Shown: positions 12,701-23,197, counted from the first letter of the stretch. The stretch is DNA of 64,000 nucleotides from Xenopus tropicalis (GCF_000004195.4 NC_030679.2:152148284-152212283); one strand, 5' to 3'. Notes: a model not told the origin generated them from the letters alone. Numbers and translations are program-made.

Positions 12701-15700
12701 GTGTCGGGGTCCCCTGCTGGGGGCTGTGGACCCCTGCAGCCACCGTCGCCAACCAGGGCCTTTAATCCTCTGTCTGGCACAATACCCTCTCCTGGTGCCT
12801 GGGGCTCCCCCCTTTTGCTGGCTGTGACCCCTGTCAGCCACCATAGCACCAGGGCCTTTATCTCTCTGTCTGGCAACAATCCCTCTCTCCCTGGTGTCGG
12901 GGCTCCCCCTTGCTGGGCTGTGACCCCTGGCAGCCACCGTAGCAAACCCATCCTTTATCCTCTGTCTGCACATTCCTCTCCTGGTGTCGGGCTCGCCCTG
13001 CTGGGTCTGTGACCCTGGCAGCCACCGTGCAACCCACCCTTTTAATCCTCGTCTGGCCATCCCTCGCTGGTGCGGGCTCCTGCTGCACTGTGCCCCCTGT
13101 CAGCCACCGTAGCAACCAGGGCTCCTTTATCTCTCTGTCTGGCACAATCCCTCCCCTGGTGCCGGGGTCCCCTCTGCACTGTGACCCCCTGTCAGCCACC
13201 GTACAACCAGTGGCCTTTCTCCTTGTCTGGGCGACAAATACTTCTCCTGGTGGCCAGGCTCCCCCTGTGGCCGCTGTGACGCCTGTCACACCGGTAGCAA
13301 CCAGGGCCTTATCCCTACTGTTCGGCACATACCTTCTCCTGGTGCCAGGCGCTCCTTGCGGGGCTGTGGACTCCTGTCAGCACCACGAGCAACCCCCATC
13401 CCTTTCTCCCTCTGTCTGGCACAGATCTCTTCCTGGTGCCGGGGTCCCCTGGCTGCCTGGACCCGCAGCACCCGGTACGCCAACCCAGGGCTTTATCTCT
13501 CCTGTCCTGCACAATCCCTCTCCTGTGCCCCAGGGGCTCCCCCTGCTGCACTGTGACCACCTGCACCTCACCGTAGCAACCCCCATCCCTTTATCTCTCT
13601 GTCTGCACAATCCTCTCTCTGGTGCCGGGGCTCGCCCTGCTGCACTGTGACCTCTGTCCAGCCACCCGTAGCAACAGGGCCTTACTCTCTGTACTCGGCA
13701 CGACATGCCTCTCCTTGGTCCGGGGCTCCCCTGCCTGCACACTCGTCGCACGCTGTCAGCACGTACAACCCATTCTCTTAATTCTCTGTCTGGACAATCC
13801 CTCTCCTGGTGCCGGGGCTCCCCCCTGCTTGCACTGTTGACCCCTGTCACCAGCACCATAGGCAACCAGGGCCTTGTATCTCTCTGTCCTGGCAGCAATC
13901 CCTCTCCTGGTGCCGGGGTCACCCCTGCTGGGCTGTGACCGCCTGGTCATCCACCGTAGCAACTGCAGGGCCTTTTCTCTCTTTCTGGCACAACATCCCT
14001 CTCCTGGTGCCGGGGCTTCACCCCTGCTGGGTCTGTGACCCCTGTCAGCCGATCCGTAGCAACCAGGGCGTTTATCTCATCTGTCTGGCACAATCCCTCT
14101 CTCTGGTGCCGGGGCTGCCCCTGCTGGGCTGTGCCCTGTCAGCCACCGTAGCAACCCGGGCGCTTTATCCTTCTGTCTGGCACAGATCCCTTCTCCCTGG
14201 TGCCGGGGCTCCGCCCTGCTGGGCTGTGTGAACCCTGGGTCCAGCCGGAGCAACCAGGGCTGTATCTCTCTGTCTGGCACAATCCCTCTCCTGGTGCCCG
14301 GGGCTTCCCTCTGCTGCACTGTGACCCCTGTCAGCCACCGTAGCAACCCGACCTTTATCCCTTCTGTCTGCAGCAATCACTCTCCTGGTGCCGGGGTCCC
14401 CTGCTGGCTGTGACTCCTGTCAGCCCACCGTAGCACCAGGGCCTTATCTCTCTGTCTGGCACATCCTCTCTGGTGCCGGGGGCTCCCCCTGCTGCACTGT
14501 GACCGCCTGTTCAGCCACCGTACAACCAGGGCCTTTATCTCTGCTGTCTGGCAGCAATCTCCCTGGTGCCGGCTCCCTCTGCTGCACTGTGACCCCTGTC
14601 AGCCCGTAGCAGACGCAAGGGCCTTTGTCCCTCTGTTCTGGCACAATACTTCCTCCGTGCCAGGCTCCCCTGCTGGCTGTGCACTCCTGTCAGCCTACCG
14701 TAGCAACCCCACTCCCTTTATCCCTTCTGTTGGCCACAATCCCTCTCCTGGTGCCGGGGCTCCCCCTGCTGGCTGTGACCCCTGTACCCACGTAGCAACC
14801 AGGGCCCTTTAATCTCTCTGTCTGGCACAATCCCTCTCCTGGTGTCGGGGCCACCCTGCTGCACTGTGGACCGCCTGTCAGCCACCGTAGCAACCAGAGG
14901 CCCTTTATCTCTCTTGTCTGGCACAATTCCCTCTCCTGGTGCCGGGCTCCCCCTGGCTGCACTGTGACCTGTCAGCCACCGTAGCAACCACGGGCCTTTA
15001 TCTCTCTGTCTGGCACAATCCCTCTCCTGGTGTCTGGGGTCCCCCCTGCTCACCTGTGACCCGTCAGCCAACCGTATGCAACGCAGGGCCTTTATCCCTC
15101 TGTCTGCACAATCCCCTCTGCCTGGTCCGGGTCCCCTGCTGCACTGTGAGCCCCTGTCAGCCACCGTAGCAACCGGGCCTTTATGTTCTGTCCAAAGTGC
15201 CCTCTCCTGTCCCGGGGCTTCCCTGCTTGCACTGTGAACCTGTCACCACCGTAGCAACCCCATCCTTATCTCTGCTGGCTACAAATCCTCTCGCTGGTGG
15301 CCGGGCCTCCCCTGCTGGGTCTGTGACCTCCTGGTCAGCCAACCGTAGCAACCAGGGCCTTTTGATCACCTCTGTCTGGGCACAATCCCTTCCTGGTGCC
15401 GGGGCTCCTGCTGGGCTGTGAACACCTGTCAGCCACCGTAGCAACCAGGGCCTTTATCTCTCTGGTCTGGGCAAACAATCCCTCTCCTGGTTGCCGGGCT
15501 CCCGCTGCTGGCAATGTGACCTGTCTAGCCACGGTAGCAACCCGGCCTTTAATCCCTCTGTCTGGCACGAATCATCTCCTGGTGCCCGGGGCTCCCCCTG
15601 CTGCGCTGTGGACGCCCTGTCCAGCCACCGTAGGCAACCCGGGCGCTTTTATCTTGCTCTGTCTGGCACAATCCTGCTCTCTGGTGCGGGGCTCCCCTGC

Positions 15701-16440
15701 TGGCTGTGACTCTGTCAGCCACCGTAGCAACGCAGGGCCTTTATCTCTCTGTCTGGCACAACATCCCTCTCCTGGTGCCGGGGCTCCCCTGCTGCACTGT
15801 GACCCTTCAGCACCGTAGCAACGCCGGCCTTTATCCTCTGTCTGGCACAATACTCTCTCTGGTGCCGGGGCTCCCTGCTGGGCTGTGACTGCCTGTCTGC
15901 CACCATAGACTCAGGGCCTCTTATCTCTCTGTCCTGGCACAATCCACTCTCCTGGTGCACGGGGCTTTCCCCTTGCCTGCACTGTGACCCTGTCCCAGCC
16001 AACCGTAAGCAACGAGCGGCCTTTATCCTTGTTGGCACAATCCCTCTCATGGTGTCGGGCTGCCCCGCTGCTGGCAACTGTGACCCCCGTGTCAGCCACC
16101 GTAGCAGACCAGGGCCTTTATCTCTCTGTCTGGCACAATCCGCTCTCCTTGCCGGGGCTCTCCCCTGGCTGCACTGGACGCTGTTCAGCCCACCCGTAGC
16201 AACCAGGGCCTTTATCTCTCTGTCGTGGCCAATCCCTCCCTGGTGCTCTGGGGCTCACCCTGATGCAGCTGTGACCCCTGTAGCCCGTAGTTCGAACCGG
16301 CCTTTATCCCTCTGTCTGGCACAATCCCTCTCCTGGTGCCGGGGCTCCCCCTGCTGGGCTGTGACCCCTGTCAGCCACCGTAGCAACCCGGGCCTTTATC
16401 CCTCTGTCTGGCACAATCCCTCTCCTGGTGCTGGGGCTCC
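9745..16440. repeat. 92-bp minisatellite array, 6.7 kb
   Basis: Roughly 70 copies of a 92-bp unit containing TGACCCCTGTCAGCCACCGT, AGCAACCAGGGCCTTTATC, CTGTCTGGCACAATCCC and GGGGCTCCCCCTGCTG. Units at 9745-11380 and 16300-16440 are clean and nearly identical. Units at about 11380-16300 carry frequent one-base insertions and deletions, mostly in homopolymers. The array lies between the ClC polyadenylation signal and a LINE fragment. Its many short reading frames are artefacts. Confidence 0.95.
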
Positions 16441-16454
16441 AGGAACTCCTGGGA

Positions 16455-16540
16455 ACTTTACAGAGCCCCATCTACAATATGCCGGGCAGTTTTGGTCTCC
16501 AGTGCTCAAACGGGGTATTATTGTATAAGGGGCAACTAAG
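16455..16540 (+). mobile_element. CR1/L2-type LINE reverse-transcriptase tail fragment
   Basis: Reading + strand, this segment encodes QYAGQFWSPVLKRGIIV, then GATKLIKG after a one-codon disruption. The pattern E/Q-Y-A-x-Q-F-W-S-P, then E-K-V-Q-R-R-A-T-K-L-I, is typical of the end of the RT region in CR1/L2/Jockey-type LINEs. The left edge of the satellite that follows is continuous with it, which identifies the source of that satellite. Confidence 0.6.
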
Positions 16541-17590
16541 CTGATAAAGGGAATGGGCTCAGTTATGGGGAAAGGCTGGCCCAGTTGGGATTGGTTACAC
16601 TGGGGGGGGGGGGGGGCAGTTAAGGGGGGGTCACTATATATAAATATATAAGGGGGGCAGTAATGAAATAGAGAAAGTACAGGGAAGAGCGACTAAGCTG
16701 ATAAAGGGAATGGGCTCAGTTATGGGGAAAGGCTGGCCCAGTTGGGATTGGTTACACTGGGGGGGGGGCAGTTAAGGGGGGGTCACTATATATAAATATA
16801 TAAGGGGGGGCAGTAATGAAATAGAGAAAGTACAGGGAAGAGCGACTAAGCTGATAAAGGGAATGGGCTCAGTTATGGGGAAAGGCTGGCCCAGTTGGGA
16901 TTGGTTACACTGGGGGGGGGGGGGTCACTATATATAAATATATAAGGGGGGGCAGTAATGAAATAGAGAAAGTACAGGGAAGAGCGACTAAGCTGATAAA
17001 GGGAATGGGCTCAGTTATGGGGAAAGGCTGGCCCAGTTGGGATTGGTTACACTGGGGGGGGGGGGCAGTTAAGGGGGGGTCACTATATATAAATATATAA
17101 GGGGGGGCAGTAATGAAATAGAGAAAGTACAGGGAAGAGTGACTAAGCTGATAAAGGGAATGGGCTCAGTTATGGGGAAAGGCTGGCCCAGTTGGGATTG
17201 GTTACACTGGGGGGGGGGGCAGTTAAGGGGGGGTCACTATATATAAATATATAAGGGGGGGCAGTAATGAAATAGAGAAAGTACAGGGAAGAGTGACTAA
17301 GCTGATAAAGGGAATGGGCTCAGTTATGGGGAAAGGCTGGCCCAGTTGGGATTGGTTACACTGGGGGGGGGGGGCAGTTAAGGGGGGGTCACTATATATA
17401 AATATATAAGGGGGGGCAGTAATGAAATAGAGAAAGTACAGGGAAGAGTGACTAAGCTGATAAAGGGAATGGGCTCAGTTATGGGGAAAGGCTGGCCCAG
17501 TTGGGATTGGTTACACTGGGGGGGGGGCAGTTAAGGGGGGGTCACTATATATAAATATAGAAGGGGGGTAGGATCACTATATATAAATAT
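16530..17590 (+). repeat. ~155-bp LINE-derived satellite, left array
   Basis: Seven units of about 155 bp. Each contains AAAGTACAGGGAAGAGCGAC, AGCTGATAAAGGGAATGGGC, GGGGAAAGGCTGGCCCAGTT, a run of 7-14 G, CAGTTAAG, another G run, TCACTATATATAAATATATA and a third G run. Translated piecewise it spells a decayed CR1/L2 LINE C-terminal stretch: EIEKVQGRATKLIKG, then YGERLAQLGLVTLGKGQLRG one frame over, then IYKYIRGG. The same satellite recurs at the right end of the window. Confidence 0.85.
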
Positions 17591-18390
17591 ATGTAGGGAC
17601 CCGTAGGGTTAAGCTCCCTATGGCTTTATCCCCTACCTCTTCGAACCTCTATTGTTATTGGGTAAGAGTCCCTGCAGTTGAGTTACAGTTCTAACACTAT
17701 TCCCTATAGGTTAGTCAGGTTGACCCCTCCCCCTGCTGGCTGATATAGTGCCTAGCAGGAGGGTGTGGCTTCCTCTATGGCTGTGCCCCAAGCAGAGCTC
17801 CATGTGAGCCTGGGGGCAGCCTGTAGGCCCCAGAAGCCATTGTGCCCTAGGGCATACCTCCCAACCCTCTCGCTTTTAGCGGGACAGTCCCGATATTTGT
17901 GGCACTTCCCGCTGTCCCGGACTCGCTGTTAGATGTCCCGCTTTTCAGCTTTGCCATTTAATTGGTTGCTGTGCCTGCTCTGGGAATAAAGCCCCGCCCC
18001 CTTAACTCTTCAATCTCCCCTGCTACACTCAAGCTCACAGCCTTACCTTGATGTTTAATTTTCCTGGGAGGGGCATTTGTGAGAGGCAAGGGTTAACTAT
18101 TGGCATTGGCGGCATCCCTCTCCTGCTCAGTGGGTCAGGGGCTGGGGGGGCTTTTATCAGGCAGAAGAGGCTGCTGGGCAGTTTCACCTTCCCACCCCTA
18201 ACATATATCTCTCTGGGAATCTCTGGCACAGCATGCAGGGGAATAGGTATCGCTCATGCATAAAATCTAGCAGCCACATACCCCCCAACTGTCCCGCTTT
18301 TCATGGCGCATCCCGCTGTCCCGGATAGTTCCATGAATGCGCTGGCTGGGGCCGGACGTTCCGACTTCCCCGGCGGCTTTACTCGTTATG

Positions 18391-18510
18391 CGGCTCCTTA
18401 TACAGCGCAACAGGACCGTTTATAAGGGTGCGCCTGTGGGTGGGACGTCATTACGCACGGGCGCAACCATATAAAGGGCCTGTCGCGCTGTATAAGGAGA
18501 GGAGCCGCAG
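18391..18510. repeat. Long imperfect hairpin (fold-back)
   Basis: CCTTATACAGCGC at 18396-18408 is matched by its reverse complement at 18485-18497. An inner pair (GGTGCGCCTGTG against CACGGGCGCAACC) extends the stem, and outer GCGGCTC/GAGCCGC arms flank it. About 115 bp can fold into one hairpin. It may be the subterminal structure of the enclosing inverted-repeat element. Confidence 0.7.
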
Positions 18511-18519
18511 ACGAAGGAG

Positions 18520-19340
18520 GAGCTACTGTGGGGGGTAATGTGTATGGGGGGCTACTGTGTATAGGGGGCTACTGTGTATGGGGGCACCTGTGTATGGGGG
18601 TACTGTGTATGGGGGGGCTACTGTGTATGGGGGTACTGTGTATGAGGGTACTGTGTATGGGGGGGCTACTGTGGGGGGTACTGTGTATGGGGGGGCTACT
18701 GTGTATAGGGGGCTACTGTGTATGGGGGCACCTGTGTATGAGGGTACTGTGTATGGGGGGGCTACTGTGGGGGGTACTGTGTATGGGGGCTACTGTGTAT
18801 AGGGGGCTACTGTGTATGGGGGCACCTGTGTATGGGGGTACTGTGTATGGGGGGGCTACTGTGTATGGGGGTACTGTGTATGGGGGCACCTGTGTATGAG
18901 GGTACTGTGTATGGGGGGGCTACTGTGTATGGGGGTACTGTGTATGGGGGTACTGTGTATGGGGGCTACTGTGTATGGGGGGCTACTGTGTATAGGGGGC
19001 TACTGTGTATGGGGGTACTGTGCATGGGGGGCTCCTGTCTATGGGGGTCACCTGTGTATGGGGGTACAGTGTATGGGGGTACTGTGTATGGGGGCTCCTG
19101 TGTATGGGGGGCACCTGTGTATGGGGGTACTGTGTATGGGGGGCATCTGTGTATGGGGGGCACCTGTGTATGGGGGGCACTTGTGTATGGGGGTACTGTG
19201 TATGGGGGCACCTGTGTATGGGGGTACTGTGTATGGGGGTCACCTGTGTATGGGGGTACAGTGTATGGGGGTACTGTGTATGAGGGCTCCTGTGTATGGG
19301 GGGCACCTGTGTATGGGGGGCACCTGTGTATGGGGGGCAA
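18520..19340. repeat. 15-17-bp minisatellite
   Basis: Dense array of GTGTATGGGGGTACT-type units, interleaved with GGCTACT and CACCTGT variants. Every unit ends in 5-7 G. Reading frames inside it are repeat artefacts. It lies inside the inverted-repeat element. Confidence 0.95.
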
Positions 19341-19999
19341 AACTGGTACATAGTTATAACTCACATATAACTGACTGCCTTCTCTCTATATTTGTATTTA
19401 TATGTAGGAGTTGCTATATTGTTTCCCTTAGGCAGTACAGTATGAGGGTATAGCACATTTGCGTCTGATCCCGCCATTTCATCTATATAAAAGGAGTATT
19501 TTTTTTAAAAATGGGGTGTGGTAATTGGGGTGTGGCCACAAAAGTGGGTGTGGTCAAAAATTGCAGTGCTGCGCGCGCCAAAACTTTTTGTCCCTCTTTT
19601 CATTTTTCAAATGTTGGGAGGTATGGGCTAGGGGGCCATTGGCCCCAGTGAGGATAAGTAATGGCAGCAGGGTATATAATAGCGGCTGCCGCCCCACCAT
19701 AGGGGAACGTAAGGGTTAGTACCCCAGGCATAGGATTAACCCCTGAGCCACCGCTGCCTGTAGGGATCTGTTCCAGTAAAGGGCATCCATCTTGGGACTC
19801 CCGGCCACTACCTATATATACAGGGACCATACAATAAACTCTGTAATGTGGAACCCACTGGGCTGGTACCGGGGCCTTCTCTCCTTGGGACACGGGGGCC
19901 TTCCCTAACCCCACTGGGTATATATATATATATGGGGGTATATAAGGGGCAGAAGGCACAACAGAAGCGCCGCCCCCATTTCATACTCAGGGCCCATTA

Positions 20000-20233
20000 G
20001 CAGGAAACCGGAAGTGAGAGGCCACAGCTTTCCGATATCTCCAGCAGCAAACATGGCGCCCGAGTGTCTCCGCACAGCTCTGCGCATGCGTGTGGGGAAG
20101 CGCCTCCCTCTGGCGCGCAGTTATTACTCGGTACTAAGGGGCCTCTCTTTATTGCGTCAGAAGCGGCTCTCCTTAAAAAAACATGTCCTAAGCGGCGATC
20201 CGTCTGTCATTGTGTAGGGAGAGCTGAAGTGAG
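20000..20233 (+). promoter_or_regulatory. POP7 promoter and noncoding exon 1
   Basis: TATA-less, CpG-rich promoter with a textbook set of housekeeping sites: an ETS site ACCGGAAGTG (20007-20016), a YY1-type AAACATGGCGCC (20049-20060) and a perfect NRF1 site TGCGCATGCG (20081-20090). Transcription probably starts near the YY1 site. A consensus donor (GAG/GTATGA, GT at 20234) would join a noncoding first exon to the POP7 coding exon, whose acceptor AG is at 21791-21792. The sites are seen; the start position is inferred. Confidence 0.65.
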
Positions 20234-20274
20234 GTATGATGGGTAACGGGTCTCTCCTTCCCTAGTGTGTCCGA

Positions 20275-21208
20275 CTCCTCATCCCCTCCCCCGGGCCCCC
20301 CCCCCCCGGGCCCTCCCCCGGGCCCCCCCTACCCCTTACCCGGGCCCCCCCTACCCCTTACCCGGGCCCCCCCTCCCCTCCCCCGGCCCCCCTCCCCCTC
20401 CCACCGGGCCCCCTCCCCCCCCTGCCCCCCTGCCCTCCCCCCTGCCCTCCCCCCCCTACCCCCCTTACCCGGGCCCCCCCTACCCCTCCCCCAGGCCCCC
20501 TACCCCTCCCCCGGGCCCCCCTGCCCCTTACCCGGGCCCCCCTACCCCTCCCCCATGCCCCCCTACCCCTCCCCCCGGGCCCCCCTGCCCCTCACCCGGG
20601 CCCCCCTGCCCCTTACCCGGGCCCCCCCTGCCCCTTACCCCGGGCCCCCCTACCCCTCCCCCAGGCCCCCCTACCCCTCCCCCGGGCCCCCCTACCCCTC
20701 CCCCTCCCCCGGCCCCCCCTACCCCTCCCCCAGGCCCCCTACCCCTCCCCCCGGGGCCCCCCCTGCCCCTCCCCCGGGCCCCCCCTGCCCCTTACCCGGG
20801 CCCCCTACCCCTCCCCGGGGCCCCCCCTGCCCTCCCCGGGGCCCCCCCTGCCCCTTACCCGGCGCCCCCCTCCCCCGGGCCCCCCCTCCCCCTCCCCCCG
20901 GCCCCTCTACCCCTCCCCCGGGCCCCGCCCCTGCCCTCCCCCGGCCCCCCCTACCCCCCTGCCCCCTTAACCCGGGCCCCCCCTGCCCCTTACCCGGCCC
21001 CCCCTACCCGGGCCCTCCCCGGGCCCCCCCTTGCCCTCCCCCGGCCCCCCCTACCCCTTACCGGGCCCCCCTACCCCCTCCCCCGGGCCCCCCTACCCCT
21101 CCCCCGGGCCCCCCCTACCCCCTCCCCGGGCCCCCCCTACCCCTTACCGGGCCCCCTACCCTTACCGGGCCCCCCTACCCCTACCCCGGGCCCCCCTACC
21201 CCCTTACC
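20275..21208. repeat. CCCCGGGCCCC-rich minisatellite in POP7 intron 1
   Basis: About 40 units of 22-25 bp built on CCCGGGCCCCCC(T)ACCCCTTA or CCTCCC variants. The minus strand is a dense G-quadruplex candidate, the plus strand an i-motif candidate, and each unit has a CCCGGG palindrome. The lack of stops gives proline-rich frames of more than 300 codons that are not genes. Confidence 0.95.
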
Positions 21209-21209
21209 C

Positions 21210-21745
21210 GGTTCTATTAGCGGGAAGGAGACTGTTGGGCCGGTTCTGTTAGCGGGAAGGAGACTGTTGGGCCGGTTCTGTTAGCGGGAAGGAGACTGTT
21301 GGGCCGGTTCTGTTAGCGGGAAGGAGACTGTTGGGCCGGTTCTGTTAGCGGGAAGGAGACTGTTGGGCCGCGTTCTGTTAGCGGGAAGGAGGACTGTTGG
21401 GCGGTTCTGTTAGCGGAAGGAGGACTGTTGGCCGGTTCTGTTAGCGGGAAGGAGACTGTTGGGCCGGTTCTGTTAGCGGGAAGGAGACTGTTGGGCCGGT
21501 TCTGTTTGGGAAGGAGACTGGTTTTCTGTTAGCGGGAAGGCAGACTGTTGGGCCGGTTTCTGTTAGCGGGAAGGAGACTGTTGGCCGTTCTGTTAGCGGG
21601 AAGGAGACTGTTGGGCCGGTTCTGTTAGCGGGAAGGAGACTGTTGGGCCGGTTCTGTTAGCGGGAAGGAGACTGTTGGGCCGGTTCTGTTAGCGGGAAGG
21701 AGACTGTTGGGCCGGTTCTGTTAGTGGGAAGGAGACTGTTGGGCC
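21210..21745. repeat. 32-bp minisatellite in POP7 intron 1
   Basis: About 17 copies of a 32-bp unit (GGTTCTGTTAGCGGGAAGGA, then GACTGTTGGGCC). It directly abuts the CCCGGG array and ends about 50 bp before the POP7 acceptor. Units at about 21365-21590 contain indels. Confidence 0.95.
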
Positions 21746-21795
21746 GCACAGCTGGTTCTGGATGGTAAATAACTGCTTATCTTCCCCTTTAGGAG

Positions 21796-22179
21796 ATGGC
21801 GGAACAGAAATCACTTCCTGGGCGGGGCCTTCACACACGTCGCCCCGCCCCCCGGCCGCCTCGGAGCCCAAGTGACATTTATGTCAATACAAAGACTGAT
21901 TTCCGGGCCCAGTTGGCTCGGTGCCGCCAGCTTCTCGGTGCCGGGGGCTTGAGGGAAGTTCGGGTGCACGGTTTGGGCCTGGCCATTGGGCGAGCCATTA
22001 ACCTGGCGCTGCAGCTGCAGCTGTCCCACCCCGGCACCCTGCTCCTCTCCCCCAGCACCTCCACCGTGGAACTCACCGACGATCTAGAACCCGAGGGTGG
22101 GGAGGACATGGAACCCGGAGCCCGGAACCGGAATAACTCTGCCATTCATATCCGCGTATATCGGCCGCAGGGAGAGTGA
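21796..22179 (+). CDS. pop7: Ribonuclease P/MRP subunit POP7 (RPP20)
   Basis: Intronless 127-residue coding exon, preceded by CTTCCCCTTTAG/GAG and an ATG at 21796 in a good context. POP7 is an Alba-family protein. It pairs with POP6/RPP25 and binds the P3 arm of RNase P and RNase MRP RNAs, for 5' tRNA trimming and pre-rRNA cleavage in the nucleus. The sequence shows the Alba core after a basic, proline-rich N terminus: SDIYVNTKTDFRAQLARCR, then VRVHGLGLAIGRAINLALQL, then TSTVELTDDLEP, and an ending SAIHIRVYRP. Length is close to the human protein (about 140 aa). The frame is intact. The gene lies between the ClC gene and GIGYF1, all on the + strand; POP7 and GIGYF1 are also close neighbours in mammals. 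Confidence 0.95.
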   Translation: MAEQKSLPGRGLHTRRPAPRPPRSPSDIYVNTKTDFRAQLARCRQLLGAGGLREVRVHGLGLAIGRAINLALQLQLSHPGTLLLSPSTSTVELTDDLEPEGGEDMEPGARNRNNSAIHIRVYRPQGE

Positions 22180-22492
22180 GGGGCTGCCCGGGGCAATGGT
22201 ACTTATGTTCCCTTGGTAACAGCCCTTATTGCCAATGGTGCCAGGGGCAGCGCTGATTGGCCGATCCCCCTGTGGCGCCACATTCTCTCCATGTTGGGAC
22301 GTCCCTACTTACCATTCCAGCAACCGGACCTGCGCCCAAGCTTGTGGCTTCTGTACCAGCCAATCAGCTGCACCAACGCACACTGAGCATGTGCAGTGCC
22401 CCTGACACAGAGGGGGCGGGGGCTCACAGCCACTGCACATGCTCAGAGAGACGCTCAGTAATTCCTGCCTCTTGTGTCAGTCATCCATTAAA
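22180..22492 (+). promoter_or_regulatory. POP7 3' UTR with perfect stem-loop and ATTAAA
   Basis: Likely 3' untranslated region ending after ATTAAA at 22487-22492. It contains a perfect 16-bp inverted repeat, CTGAGCATGTGCAGTG at 22383-22398 and its reverse complement at 22431-22446, with a 32-base loop. In the RNA this would form a stable hairpin just upstream of the polyadenylation signal. Confidence 0.55.
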
Positions 22493-22524
22493 TCATTCTG
22501 GTCATGTGATGTTTCTCTCTACAT

Positions 22525-22725
22525 GGAATGTAAAGGGGGAGGGGCTGGAGTAAAGGGGGAGGGCCTGAGTAGGAATTACAGAGGGGGCTGAGGTGCAGTA
22601 AAGGAATGGGGTTGGGGGGGCTGGGTTGAGCTGGAATAAAAGGGGGGGGGGCTGAGGGGGAGTAAAGGAGTGGGGTGGGAGGGGCTGGGGTGGAGTAAAG
22701 GGGGAGGGGCTGAGGGAATGGATGG
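22525..22725. repeat. Short G-rich degenerate repeat
   Basis: About six loose copies of a 25-35-bp motif, GGGGCTGAGGGGGAGTAAAG and variants (AGTAAAGGGGGAGGGG). Confidence 0.7.
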
Positions 22726-22988
22726 AAAATGGACCCCACACCTCTTCATAAGGACAACTGAGCCCCCTCGGCATTTGCACCATAGCAACCCATTCTGTTG
22801 CTAGGGGCCCATAGCGCATTCCAGCTTCTAATGGTGTGTAAAGGGTTAAATCTGCTGCCTGCCCCCCAACTGGGGAAAAGTGGGAGGTCCCAACTGCTCC
22901 GGGTTTCCCGTTATGTTTCTTTAGGCTCCGCCTCCACTTACTTAGGGAATAGGTGCGTCAGCCCGTACAGGCTCTATAAAGCACAAAT

Positions 22989-23086
22989 GGTTACCGTGAA
23001 CTGACCCCGGCAACCGCAGGAGAGATTATGTATCTAATACATAAAATGTAAGTGCAAGGGGTTGCTAGGAGCTTGCCCTGGCAACC
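22989..23086. repeat. Diverged X-box-like palindromes
   Basis: Two 27-base imperfect palindromes, at 22989-23015 and 23060-23086, of the form GGTTGCTAGG-N7-CCTGGCAACC. Related copies lie at 25586-25612 and, split by the Penelope-like insertion, at 23200-23216 plus 25435 onward. The half-sites resemble RFX (X-box) half-sites. They appear to be units of an old dispersed or tandem repeat spaced about 70-160 bp. Confidence 0.6.
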
Positions 23087-23197
23087 ACTGTAAATATGTA
23101 ACAAGTGACTCAGTGAATATATGAAAAATAAACTGACATATCTGTAGCCAGAGTCATTACAGACACATCAGTGTAAGAAAGGGCTATTCAAGTGTAA

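Larger units (their letters stand above)
17853..19625. mobile_element. Nested element with short terminal inverted repeats (DNA-transposon-like)
   Basis: The ends are exact inverted copies: CATACCTCCCAAC at 17853-17865 and GTTGGGAGGTATG at 19613-19625. A second copy of the left end (CATACCCCCCAACTGTCCCG) begins at 18277, so this may be two nested or adjacent copies. CTAGGG lies directly before the left end and two bases beyond the right end, a weak target-site duplication. No transposase is encoded; the middle is the minisatellite at 18520-19340. It is probably a nonautonomous element; its superfamily is not identified. Confidence 0.5.
17592..19920 (+). mobile_element. Candidate solo LTR, interrupted by a nested element
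   Basis: Two segments (17592-17852 and 19626-19920) read as one unit of about 560 bp when the inverted-repeat element between them is removed. The unit starts TGTAGGGACCC. It has a TATA-like TATATAA at 19673-19679 and an AATAAA at 19833-19838, spaced as in an LTR U3-R-U5. It is bordered by TATAT on both sides (before 17592 and after about 19917), a possible target duplication in AT-rich DNA. There is no internal retroviral coding sequence. The right end lacks a clear terminal CA, so the class is uncertain. Confidence 0.35.

Noticed and set aside
20265..21284. Proline-rich open frames of over 300 codons
   Set aside because: They come from the CCCGGG/CCCCCC array in the POP7 intron; two frames are equally open, as expected for a repeat without T-rich codons.
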